Assembly: GCF_002954775.1 (NCBI RefSeq)
Contig: NZ_PJME01000005.1
Location: 124,001-188,000 of the forward strand
Length of the DNA stretch: 64,000 bases
Direction: 5' to 3'
Source of the DNA: Streptomyces geranii
GTDB lineage: Bacteria > Actinomycetota > Actinomycetes > Streptomycetales > Streptomycetaceae
This document shows, piece after piece, positions 8,116-17,720 of this stretch. The notes beneath the pieces were generated by a model, which worked only from the letters and a program-made list of their open reading frames with translations, had not been told where the DNA came from and did no database searches. Every line of letters starts with the position of its first letter. The stretch's first letter is position 1. The position numbers and the translations under genes are program-made.

Positions 8116-9662
8116 GGGCACCCGTCGTCGTCGACGGCCGGACACTGTCGTACGAGGCTGTCGTCGCCGTCGCCCACCACGGCGCCCGGGTCGCCCTCGC
8201 CGACGACGTCCTGCCACGCCTGGAGCGGGAACGGGCCGTCGTCGAGGACGTCGTCGACCGCCAGGTACCGACGTACGGCCTGACGACGGGCCTGGGCACC
8301 CGCTCCTCGTACGCCCTGCCGCGCGCCGAGCTGGCCGAGTTCAGCGTCCGCACGGTCCGGGGCCGGGCCAACGCGGTGGGCGATCCGCTGCCGGTGCCCG
8401 TCGTCCGCGCCACCGTCCTGGCTCGCGTCAACGGCGTCGCGGGCGGTGGCAGCGGAGTGCGGCCCGAGATCGTACGGCTGCTGGTGGCGATGCTCAACGC
8501 GCACGTGCACCCCGTCGTCCCCGAGGTGGGGTCGATCGGCGCCTCCGACCTGTGCCAGCTCGCGCATGTCGGGCTGGTCGTCATCGGGGAGGGCAGCGCC
8601 GAGTTCGCGGGCGAGGTGCTCGACGGCGCGACGGCACTGGAGCGGGCCGGTCTCGCGCCCGCCGAGCTGGGCCCCAAGGACGGGCATGTGCTGTGCAGCG
8701 CGAGCCCGCTCGCGGCCGGACAGGGGGCACTCGTCCTGCACGAGGCCGCCGCGCTCCTCGCGCTCGCACAGGCGGTCACAGCACTGACGTACGAGGGATT
8801 CCGGGCGAACACGAGTCCGCTGGACGCCCGGGTACTGGGCCTGCGTCCCGCGCCCGGTCAGGCGCGCGCCGCGCGTGAGCTGCTCGCCCTGCTGGACGGG
8901 GGTGAGCTGGGCGATCCGCGCAACGCCCGGCGCGTCCAGGACCCGGTCAGTCTGCGCTGCGCCGCGCAGGTGCACGGGGCCGCGTACGCCGCCCTGGACT
9001 TCGCCGGGGCCGCGCTCGACCCGGAGCTGAACGGCTGCGGCGACAACCCGGTGGTGCTGCCGGACAGCGGCGAGATCCTCTCCTCCGGAAACTTCCACAC
9101 CCCGGCGCTCGCGCTGGCCCTCGACACCCTCGCGCTCGCCCTGGCCCAGACGGCGGCGGTGTCCGCCGAGCGGATGCGGCGGCTGCTCGACCCCGGGGTG
9201 AGCGGGCTGCCCGCGAACCTCTCGCCGTACGGGCCCGAGCGCTCGGGGTTCGCGCCCCTGACCAAGACCGCGCAGGCGCTCGTCGCCGAGATCCGGCTAC
9301 TGTCCGCGCCGGTGTCCACCGACCCCCGGCACGGCGCGGACGCCGTCGAGGACGACTCGACCAACGCCTCGCTCGGCGCCCGGCGGCTGGCCGCGCTCCT
9401 GGACCGGCTGCGGCTCCTGCTCGCCGTGGAGGCCCTGGTCGCCGCCCAGGCGGTGGACCTGGCGGCGCCGTCGGCGCTGGGCCGGGGACCCCGGCTGCTG
9501 CACGACGCGATCCGGACAGTTGTGCCCCCTCTCGACGACGACCGGCCCTGCGGGGTGGACGTGACGGCGGTCGGCGACGGCATCCTGGGGTCCGACGACG
9601 TCCGGGGAGCGCTGCACGCGCTGCTGGAAGAATCGTCACCCCCGGTCGGAGGAGCGTCATGA
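8112..9662 (+). CDS. Histidine-ammonia-lyase-like aromatic lyase lacking the MIO glycine
   Basis: A 516-residue member of the HAL/PAL fold. Family motifs seen are P-T-Y-G-L-T-T-G-L-G (catalytic Tyr region, about 53-62), R-V-Q-D-P-V-S-L-R-C, G-D-N-P-V-V-L-P and S-S-G-N-F-H-T-P. In HAL and PAL an Ala-Ser-Gly tripeptide inside G-A-S-G-D-L cyclises to the MIO electrophile. Here the sequence is G-S-I-G-A-S-D-L (Ala144-Ser145-Asp146): the Gly is missing and Asp follows Ser directly. Standard MIO formation therefore looks impossible. Ergothionase, which eliminates trimethylamine from ergothioneine, is a related lyase that, as I recall, works without this cofactor. The gene is coupled to both neighbours. 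Substrate is unknown; a betaine-type amino acid imported by the adjacent transporter is an inference. Confidence 0.85.
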   Translation: MRAPVVVDGRTLSYEAVVAVAHHGARVALADDVLPRLERERAVVEDVVDRQVPTYGLTTGLGTRSSYALPRAELAEFSVRTVRGRANAVGDPLPVPVVRATVLARVNGVAGGGSGVRPEIVRLLVAMLNAHVHPVVPEVGSIGASDLCQLAHVGLVVIGEGSAEFAGEVLDGATALERAGLAPAELGPKDGHVLCSASPLAAGQGALVLHEAAALLALAQAVTALTYEGFRANTSPLDARVLGLRPAPGQARAARELLALLDGGELGDPRNARRVQDPVSLRCAAQVHGAAYAALDFAGAALDPELNGCGDNPVVLPDSGEILSSGNFHTPALALALDTLALALAQTAAVSAERMRRLLDPGVSGLPANLSPYGPERSGFAPLTKTAQALVAEIRLLSAPVSTDPRHGADAVEDDSTNASLGARRLAALLDRLRLLLAVEALVAAQAVDLAAPSALGRGPRLLHDAIRTVVPPLDDDRPCGVDVTAVGDGILGSDDVRGALHALLEESSPPVGGAS

Positions 9663-10564
9663 CCAGCGTCGACGTACACCAGCACCTGTGGACCCCCGAG
9701 CTGGTGGCGGCCCTGCGCGAGCGCCGCGAACCACCCTTCCTGGACGGCTGGACGCTGTACCTGCGCGGTGAGCCGCCCTTCCGGATACCGCCCGCCGACC
9801 ACGACATCGCCCGCCGCGCCGAGCTGGCCGCCGCCGACGGAACGGGCCGGGTGCTCGTCTCGCTGTCCGCCCCGATCGGCGTGGAGTGGCTGCCCGCCGC
9901 CGAGGCCCGGCCACTGCTGGACGCCTATCACGAAGGATCGGCCGGGCTTCCGAAACCGTTCGGCGCCTGGGCCGCCGCCGGGGTCCGGGACATCGACGCG
10001 GACGCGACGGCCAAGGACCTCGACGGAGGCTTCGTGGGCCTCCAGCTCCCGGCGAACGCCCTTGCCGACGCGGCCGGTTACGCGCGCTGCGCCCCGCTGC
10101 TCGACCTGCTGGAGGAGCGCGACCTGCCGTTGTTCGTCCACCCCGGACCGGCGGCCGGTGGGCCGGAGGGGCCCGGCTGGTGGCCCGCGATGGTGCCGTA
10201 CGTCCAGCAGATGCACTCCGCCTGGTTCGCCTTCCGCGCCTTCGGCCGGCCGCGTCACCCCCGGCTGCGGGTGTGCTTCGCGCTGCTCGCCGGGCTGGCC
10301 CCGCTGCACGGGGAGCGCTTCGCCGCCCGGGGCGGCGGCCAAGAGGCGGCGGAGGTGGACCCCGGTGTCTTCGTCGACACGTCGTCCTACGGTCCCCGTG
10401 CCGTCGACGCGGTCGTCCGCGCCCTCGGCACCGGTGCCGTCGTCCAGGGCTCGGACCGGCCCTACGCGGAGCCGCCGCTGCATCCCGGGTTCGGGCTGGG
10501 CGGGGCGGCGGCGTACGCGTTCCGCATCGCCAATCCGCGGCGGCTGCTCACCGGGAAGGGCTGA
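9659..10564 (+). CDS. Amidohydrolase-family (amidohydrolase_2/TIM-barrel) hydrolase or decarboxylase
   Basis: A 301-residue protein with the metal-site motif V-D-V-H-Q-H-L-W at its N-terminus, F-V-H-P-G near residue 160, and a C-terminal G-S-D-R-P-Y that carries the conserved Asp of the fold. Family members hydrolyse lactones or amides or decarboxylate aromatic acids. The ATG overlaps the lyase stop (ATGA), making it the third gene of the rightward operon. It probably acts on the unsaturated acid released by the lyase; the imidazolone-type step of histidine degradation is an analogy only. Confidence 0.82.
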   Translation: MTSVDVHQHLWTPELVAALRERREPPFLDGWTLYLRGEPPFRIPPADHDIARRAELAAADGTGRVLVSLSAPIGVEWLPAAEARPLLDAYHEGSAGLPKPFGAWAAAGVRDIDADATAKDLDGGFVGLQLPANALADAAGYARCAPLLDLLEERDLPLFVHPGPAAGGPEGPGWWPAMVPYVQQMHSAWFAFRAFGRPRHPRLRVCFALLAGLAPLHGERFAARGGGQEAAEVDPGVFVDTSSYGPRAVDAVVRALGTGAVVQGSDRPYAEPPLHPGFGLGGAAAYAFRIANPRRLLTGKG

Positions 10565-10617
10565 CCGAGGAGAGCTGACCGGGGAGCCGGCCGCGGAAGT
10601 CCAGAAGTATCAAAGTG

Positions 10618-10631
10618 TCGAAACATTTCGA
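10618..10631. promoter_or_regulatory. Xylanase-type operator palindrome TCGAAA-CA-TTTCGA
   Basis: Two perfect 6-nt arms (10618-10623 and 10626-10631) flank a 2-nt centre. The site resembles the CGAAA-n-TTTCG elements described upstream of Streptomyces xylanase genes and bound by LacI/ROK-type regulators. It lies 28 nt upstream of the -35 hexamer of the xylanase promoter. Confidence 0.6.
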
Positions 10632-10658
10632 TGTGAAATGCGAATGATGCGAGGGGGA

Positions 10659-10686
10659 TTGACGCGCGCCGGGCGCCTCCTAGTAT
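10659..10686 (+). promoter_or_regulatory. Vegetative-type promoter of the xylanase gene
   Basis: TTGACG (10659-10664), 16 nt, TAGTAT (10681-10686). It resembles the housekeeping sigma consensus and lies 53 nt before the start codon; AGAGGAG at 10723-10729 serves as ribosome site. Confidence 0.65.
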
Positions 10687-10712
10687 CCGTGACGATCTCG
10701 CACACCTCTTAA

Positions 10713-12809
<2,097 letters not shown>

Positions 12810-12848
12810 CAGCGCAGTAGCTCTGGTGAGGTGCCGGGGTGCCGGGTC

Positions 12849-13667
12849 CTACGATCCGGTGCTCCGGCTCACCTCGCGGTCGCGCAGGCCGCGCGGGTCG
12901 ATCACCTCGCGGATGAGCCGCAGTTCGGTCTCGTCGGGCAGCCGGGTCTCGGTGGCGCCGCTCGCGTCGATCTCGAAGCCGGTGTTCGCCCGGACCTCCG
13001 CCTCGGTGACACCGGGATGCAGCGAGCGCACACGCAACCGTCCGTCCTCCGCGTAGTCGAGGACGGCGAGGTTGGTGATCACCACGCCCAGGTGGTGGAA
13101 CCGCAGGCCCTGTCCGCCGACACCGCGCGCGCGGTCGTTGCCCACCCCGCAGACCACGTCGACCCGCTCGACGAAGACCTTCGGGGTGTGCCGGGCCACC
13201 CAGTAGTCGGTGCGGTGGTTGGCGGTGTTGCCGGGAGCGCCGCGTACACCGATGAGCTGGCGGGTGGGGCGGCGCCAGTCGCCGATGAGGGAGATGTTCT
13301 GGTTCCCGTACCGGTCGAGCTGGCTGGCCCCCATCATGCTCTGCCGACGACCGCTGGCGACGATGTCGAAGATCTTCCGGTACGGCACCCAGCCTTCGAC
13401 CACGCCTCCGTCGGCGGCTGTTCGGCCGAGTGGCGGCGGGTCGCTCATGAAGTAGGCCTCGCCGTCGGTCAGGACCAGGTCCGGGCTGGTCGTCAGCCGG
13501 GCGAGACGGGCGCCGATCGAGGGCACCACCCCGGCCGTGTGCGCGAGGATCTCCCCGGCACCGCGCCAGACGTCGGCGCAGGCTGCGGCGCACACTTCGG
13601 CGCGGGTGATGTCCGTCCCGGCCCCGGCCGCCTCCGTCGCCGTCTGGTCGCGTGTGCTCTCCGTCAT
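12849..13667 (-). CDS. ipdB: COCHEA-CoA hydrolase beta subunit (IpdB), CoA-transferase fold
   Basis: A 272-residue class I CoA-transferase-type beta subunit. It matches the steroid-pathway IpdB subset: M-G-A-S-Q-L-D-R-Y-G-N-Q-N-I-S and a late V-I-T-N-L-A-V-L-D-Y segment. In Mycobacterium and Rhodococcus, IpdAB opens the last steroid ring (ring C) by hydrolysis rather than transferring CoA. The ATG overlaps the ipdA stop (ATGA), as expected for an obligate heterodimer. The flanking ipdC, echA20, fadE and ipdF genes support the steroid assignment over acetoacetate CoA-transferase. Confidence 0.88.
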   Translation of the reverse strand: MTESTRDQTATEAAGAGTDITRAEVCAAACADVWRGAGEILAHTAGVVPSIGARLARLTTSPDLVLTDGEAYFMSDPPPLGRTAADGGVVEGWVPYRKIFDIVASGRRQSMMGASQLDRYGNQNISLIGDWRRPTRQLIGVRGAPGNTANHRTDYWVARHTPKVFVERVDVVCGVGNDRARGVGGQGLRFHHLGVVITNLAVLDYAEDGRLRVRSLHPGVTEAEVRANTGFEIDASGATETRLPDETELRLIREVIDPRGLRDREVSRSTGS

Positions 13668-14545
13668 CGCCCCTCCCCCTGTCGTCCGTCGCGGTTGGCG
13701 TGAAACTCCACCACGGCCTCGTGGTACGCCTGTTCGTCGCCGTCGAGGAACGTCTTGCGGAACAGCTGCCAGGAGTCGGCGTCCCTGGCCGCCGAGGCGT
13801 AGTGCGCCTGGAATGCCTCGTCGCGCGCGTAGTCGGGGTCGCAGGAGGTGAAGTGGGCGCCCCGGGGCACCTCGATCACCCCGTTGACGAACAGTCGGCT
13901 GATCAGCAGCGACTGCGCGGGACCTCCGGCGAGCAGTTCCCCCGGCTCGACGATCCGCTCGGTGCTGACGTAGCAGCGGTCGGCGGCCATCGCGAACAGG
14001 TCGTCGAAGTACGGGTCCGGGCCCAGGTACTGGGCGTTGCCCGCCGCGTCGGCGCGGTTGACGTGGACCAGGGCCACATCGAGGCGCAGCGCCCGCATCG
14101 CGACGTACTCCTCGTCGGCGTACGGGGAGGCGATGGTCACGAGGTCGGGGTTCATCGTGAGGACGTCCGAGCCGAGGCCGGCCCGGGTGGGCAGGAAGGA
14201 GAGGCGGCTCGCGGCGGCCCGCAGGCCGGTGACGAACATGCCCTCGTCGTACTCGGCGGTCTCCACCTCACCGCGCTCGCGTACGGCGCGGAAGTGCGGG
14301 TCGAGGGCGATGCTGTCCAGCGAGACGAAGCCGTAGACGAGCTTGCGGACCCGGCCCGCCGCGCACAGCAGCCCCACGTCCGGGCCGCCGAACGAGACGA
14401 CGGTCAGGTCGCGTGCCTCGCCGCGCAGGAGTTCACGCACCAGCGCCATCGGTTTGCGCCGCGATCCCCAGCCGCCGATCCCGATCGTCATGCCCGATTC
14501 GACGGTGCCGGCGAAGTCCGCCAGGGACATCGACTTGTCACCCAT
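13664..14545 (-). CDS. ipdA: COCHEA-CoA hydrolase alpha subunit (IpdA), CoA-transferase fold
   Basis: A 293-residue CoA-transferase-fold alpha subunit with G-M-T-I-G-I-G-G-W-G-S-R-R-K-P near the N-terminus, the nucleotide loop region of the family. F-G-G-P-D-V-G-L-L-C-A-A-G follows. The start at 14545 is chosen for the GGGAGGA site 6 nt upstream; the longer frame to 14593 would enter the operator palindrome. It forms the heterodimer with IpdB and hydrolyses the C-ring of the HIP-CoA-derived diketone. It is transcribed divergently from ipdC. Confidence 0.88.
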   Translation of the reverse strand: MGDKSMSLADFAGTVESGMTIGIGGWGSRRKPMALVRELLRGEARDLTVVSFGGPDVGLLCAAGRVRKLVYGFVSLDSIALDPHFRAVRERGEVETAEYDEGMFVTGLRAAASRLSFLPTRAGLGSDVLTMNPDLVTIASPYADEEYVAMRALRLDVALVHVNRADAAGNAQYLGPDPYFDDLFAMAADRCYVSTERIVEPGELLAGGPAQSLLISRLFVNGVIEVPRGAHFTSCDPDYARDEAFQAHYASAARDADSWQLFRKTFLDGDEQAYHEAVVEFHANRDGRQGEGR

Positions 14546-14581
14546 GGACTGTTCCTCCCGAGCGTCCAAGTTATCCACAGC

Positions 14582-14607
14582 CTTACCTAGCAAACAATTG
14601 TTAGGTT
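14582..14607. promoter_or_regulatory. Operator candidate between ipdA and ipdC
   Basis: The 108-nt divergent gap contains the perfect palindrome AACAATTGTT (14593-14602) nested inside weaker outer arms ACCTA (14585-14589) and TAGGT (14602-14606). Position between two oppositely transcribed steroid operons and the AAC...GTT half-sites suit a TetR-type repressor such as KstR2, but the match to the known KstR2 consensus is not exact and no regulator gene is in the window. Confidence 0.5.
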
Positions 14608-14653
14608 ACGTTGGGTCGACCGACAACCCCTCGGCAGCGGAAGGAGTTCCGGC

Positions 14654-15769
14654 ATGAGCGACCCCATGACCCCCTTCGTCCCCCTCGCCCCCGTCCATCC
14701 CGCCCTGCGCACCGCGCTGTGCGATCTGGTCGGTGTCCGGTACCCGATCGTGCAGACCGGCATGGGGTATGTGTCCGGGCCGGAGCTGACGGCGGCCACG
14801 GCGGCGGCCGGCGGGCTCGGCATCCTGGCGAGCGCCACGCTCTCCCTGGAGGAGACCCGGGACGCGGTCCGGGCCGTCCGGGAGCGCACCGACGCGCCGT
14901 TCGGGGTGAACATGCGCGGCGACTCCCCGGACGTACTGGAGCGCGGCCGGCTCCTGGTGCGCGAGGGCGTGAAGGTCGCCTCCTTCGCGCTCGCTCCCCA
15001 TGAGCGCGTGATCCGTGAGCTGAAGGACGCCGGGCTGATCGTCATACCGTCCGTCGGGGCCCGCCGCCATGCCGAGAAGGTCCAGGCGTGGGGTGTGGAC
15101 GCGGTCCTCGTGCAGGGCGGCGAGGGCGGCGGCCACACCGGGGGCGTGCCGACCTCGATCCTGGTCCCGCAGGTCGTGGACGCCGTCGACATCCCGGTCG
15201 TCGCGGCGGGCGGGTTCCGGGACGGGCGGGGGCTGGTGGCCGCGCTCGCGCAGGGCGCCGTGGGCATCGCGATGGGCACGCGGTTCCTGCTGACCAGCGA
15301 CAGCACCGTGCGGGACTCGGTCAAGGCCGAGTATCTGAAGCGGGGCGTCACCGACACCGTGGTCACCCCGGTGCTCGACGGCATACCCCAACGCGTCCTG
15401 CGCACGGAGGCGGTGGAGCGGCTGCTGCGGGAGCGGGCGCCCGCGCGGCTCGTCCGGTCGCTGCGGCACGCCGTCGCGTTCCGGAAGGTGTCCGGGACCT
15501 CATGGCCGAACCTGGTCCGTGAGGGGCTGGCGATGCGGCGGAGCCATGAACTGGGCTGGTCGCAGGTCGTGATGGCGGCCAACACCCCGATGATGCTGCG
15601 CGCGAGCATGGTCGACGGCCGCACGGACCTCGGCACCCTCGCCTCGGGCCAGATCGCGGGCGTCATCGACGACCTGCCCAGTTGCGCGGAACTCGTCGAA
15701 CGCATAGTCGCGGAGGCCGAGGCGGTCCTGACCCGCCTGACCAAGGGCGAGGCACAGAGCGAACGGTGA
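14654..15769 (+). CDS. ipdC: Steroid-ring enoyl-CoA reductase IpdC (nitronate monooxygenase-like flavoprotein)
   Basis: A 371-residue FMN barrel protein of the 2-nitropropane dioxygenase/IpdC family. It shows Y-P-I-V-Q-T-G-M-G-Y, L-V-Q-G-G-E-G-G-G-H-T-G and V-V-A-A-G-G-F-R-D-G-R-G, which build the FMN phosphate site. In steroid degraders IpdC reduces a HIP-CoA intermediate before ring opening. AAGGAG lies 8 nt before the ATG. It opens the rightward operon and the next start is 37 nt away. Nitronate monooxygenase is the alternative reading, but the neighbours make IpdC more likely. Confidence 0.87.
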   Translation: MSDPMTPFVPLAPVHPALRTALCDLVGVRYPIVQTGMGYVSGPELTAATAAAGGLGILASATLSLEETRDAVRAVRERTDAPFGVNMRGDSPDVLERGRLLVREGVKVASFALAPHERVIRELKDAGLIVIPSVGARRHAEKVQAWGVDAVLVQGGEGGGHTGGVPTSILVPQVVDAVDIPVVAAGGFRDGRGLVAALAQGAVGIAMGTRFLLTSDSTVRDSVKAEYLKRGVTDTVVTPVLDGIPQRVLRTEAVERLLRERAPARLVRSLRHAVAFRKVSGTSWPNLVREGLAMRRSHELGWSQVVMAANTPMMLRASMVDGRTDLGTLASGQIAGVIDDLPSCAELVERIVAEAEAVLTRLTKGEAQSER

Positions 15770-15806
15770 GCAGGACAGGAACGGCGACCAGGACGGGAGT
15801 GAGCGC

Positions 15807-16571
15807 ATGGGCACGGAGATCATCAGGGCCGCCGTCGACGAGCGCGGAATCGCCGAGGTGGTCGTCGACTGCCCGCCGGTCAACGCCCTGCCGGTGGCGG
15901 GCTGGTGGCAGCTGGCGGAGACCCTCGGGCGGCTCAGCCGCGACCCTGACGTACGGGTGGTGCTGCTGCGGGCCGAGGGGCGCGGCTTCAACGCCGGTGT
16001 GGACGTCAAGGAGTTGCAGTCCGACACCGGCCACGCCGCGATCATCGGCGCGAACCGCGGCTGCTTCGCCGCGTTCGCCGCGGTCTACGAGTGTGCGGTG
16101 CCGGTGGTCACGGCGGTCCAGGGTTTCTGTCTGGGCGGCGGGATCGGTCTGGTCGGCAACTCGGACGTGGTCGTCGCGTCGGAGGACGCCTACTTCGGGC
16201 TGCCGGAGGTGGACCGGGGTGCGCTGGGCGCAGCGACGCATCTCTCCCGTCTCGTGCCGCAGCACCGGGCGAGGGCGATGATGTACACCTGCGCCACCGC
16301 GTCCGCCGCCGAACTGCACGCCTTCGGCTCGGTGTTCGACGTCGTACCGGCCGACCGCCTCCGGGAGCGGGCCCTGGAGGTCGCCGCCGACATCGCCGGA
16401 AAGAACCCGACGGTGATCCGGGCCGCCAAGGAGGCCTTCAACGGCATCGACCTGTGGGACGTCAAGCGCAGCTACCGCTACGAACAGGGCTTCACCTTCG
16501 AGATCAACCTGTCGGGCGTCGCCGCCGAGGTCCGCGACGGCTTCGGCGGCCGTACGGGCGGGGAGGGCTGA
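15807..16571 (+). CDS. echA20: Enoyl-CoA hydratase/isomerase-family ring hydrolase (EchA20-like)
   Basis: A 254-residue crotonase-fold protein with the oxyanion-hole segments G-R-G-F-N-A-G-V-D-V-K and C-L-G-G-G-I-G-L-V-G-N-S-D. In Mycobacterium, EchA20 opens the D ring of HIEC-CoA. The order ipdC-echA20-fadE-ipdF resembles the mycobacterial Rv3548c-Rv3564 region. A typical crotonase hydratase would have two catalytic Glu residues; I cannot locate both, which fits a ring-hydrolysing variant. It lies 3 nt upstream of fadE30. Confidence 0.83.
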   Translation: MGTEIIRAAVDERGIAEVVVDCPPVNALPVAGWWQLAETLGRLSRDPDVRVVLLRAEGRGFNAGVDVKELQSDTGHAAIIGANRGCFAAFAAVYECAVPVVTAVQGFCLGGGIGLVGNSDVVVASEDAYFGLPEVDRGALGAATHLSRLVPQHRARAMMYTCATASAAELHAFGSVFDVVPADRLRERALEVAADIAGKNPTVIRAAKEAFNGIDLWDVKRSYRYEQGFTFEINLSGVAAEVRDGFGGRTGGEG

Positions 16572-16574
16572 GCC

Positions 16575-17711
16575 GTGGATCTCACCTGGAGCCCGGAGGA
16601 GGACGCCTTCCGGCGGGAGGCCAGGGAGTGGCTGGCGGCGAACGTGCCGCGCGACCCGCTCCCGTCCGGTGACACCCGTGCGGGGTTCGCCGCCCATCTG
16701 GAGTGGGAGCGCACGCTGTTCGAGGCCCGCTGGTCGGTGGTGTCCTGGCCGGAGGCGTACGGCGGGCGGGACGCGTCGCTGTGGCAGTGGCTGGTGTTCG
16801 AGGACGAGTACCACCGGGCGGGCGCACCCGCCCGGGTCACCCAGAACGGCATCTTCCTGCTGGCCCCGACCGTCTTCGCGTTCGGCACGGAGGAGCAGCA
16901 GCGCCGCATCCTGCCGAGGATGGCCGCCGCCCAGGACCTGTGGGCGCAGGGCTGGTCCGAGCCGGGCGCGGGCAGCGACCTGGCCGCGATCCGCAGCCGG
17001 GCGGTCCGTGACGAGGGGGCGGGCGGCTGGCGGCTGACCGGCCAGAAGACCTGGACGACCCGTGGCGCCTTCTGCACCCACCTGTTCGGTCTCTTCCGTA
17101 CGGACCCGGAGGCGGAGCGGCACCGGGGGCTGACGTACTTCCTGGTCCCGCTGGACGCGCCAGGTGTCACCGTGCGCGGGTTCGAACGCCTCGACGGTGA
17201 CGAGGGGTTCGCGGAGGTCTTCCTCGACGACGTGCTCGTGCCCGACGCGGATGTGCTGGGCGGGGTCGGGGAGGGCTGGCGGGTGGCGATGGCGACGACG
17301 GGGTCCGAGCGCGGGCTGACGCTGCGCTCGCCGGGCCGGTTCCTGCACACCGCCGACCGGCTGGTCGACCTGGCGCGCACCACGCCGGAAAGTACCGGAG
17401 CACACCGGGACCGGGTCGTGCAGGCGTGGATCGAGGCGCAGGCCTACGAGTTGTTCACGCTTGAGCAGGTGACCTCGATCGTGGAGGGGCGGCCGGTCGG
17501 TGCGGAGTCGAGCCTGAACAAGCTGTTCTGGTCCCAGCTGGACATCGCCCTGCACGAGACTGCGGCCGAACTGCTCGGCCCCGAGGCGGAGATCGACGGT
17601 CCCTGGAGCCGGGGTTTCCTCTTCTCCCTGGCGGGCCCCATCTACGCCGGCACGAACGAGATCCAGCGCAACATCGTCGCCGAGCGGCTGCTCGGCCTGC
17701 CGAGGAGGTGA
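16575..17711 (+). CDS. fadE30: Acyl-CoA dehydrogenase, FadE30-like
   Basis: A 378-residue flavoprotein with the acyl-CoA dehydrogenase FAD/substrate loop W-A-Q-G-W-S-E-P-G-A-G-S-D-L. It ends with A-G-P-I-Y-A-G-T-N-E-I-Q-R-N-I, the C-terminal cofactor signature. FadE30 desaturates the HIP-CoA side ring early in C/D-ring breakdown. The start is GTG, 3 nt after the echA20 stop. The next gene is a second, divergent acyl-CoA dehydrogenase. In actinobacteria such adjacent pairs often assemble as alpha2beta2 enzymes with one complete active site per pair. Confidence 0.85.
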   Translation: MDLTWSPEEDAFRREAREWLAANVPRDPLPSGDTRAGFAAHLEWERTLFEARWSVVSWPEAYGGRDASLWQWLVFEDEYHRAGAPARVTQNGIFLLAPTVFAFGTEEQQRRILPRMAAAQDLWAQGWSEPGAGSDLAAIRSRAVRDEGAGGWRLTGQKTWTTRGAFCTHLFGLFRTDPEAERHRGLTYFLVPLDAPGVTVRGFERLDGDEGFAEVFLDDVLVPDADVLGGVGEGWRVAMATTGSERGLTLRSPGRFLHTADRLVDLARTTPESTGAHRDRVVQAWIEAQAYELFTLEQVTSIVEGRPVGAESSLNKLFWSQLDIALHETAAELLGPEAEIDGPWSRGFLFSLAGPIYAGTNEIQRNIVAERLLGLPRR

Positions 17712-17720
17712 CCGGAAGCG

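Noticed and set aside
12849..14545. Reading the CoA-transferase pair as acetoacetate/succinyl-CoA transferase
   Set aside because: Adjacent ipdC, echA20, fadE and ipdF-like genes and IpdAB-like segments favour the steroid ring hydrolase.
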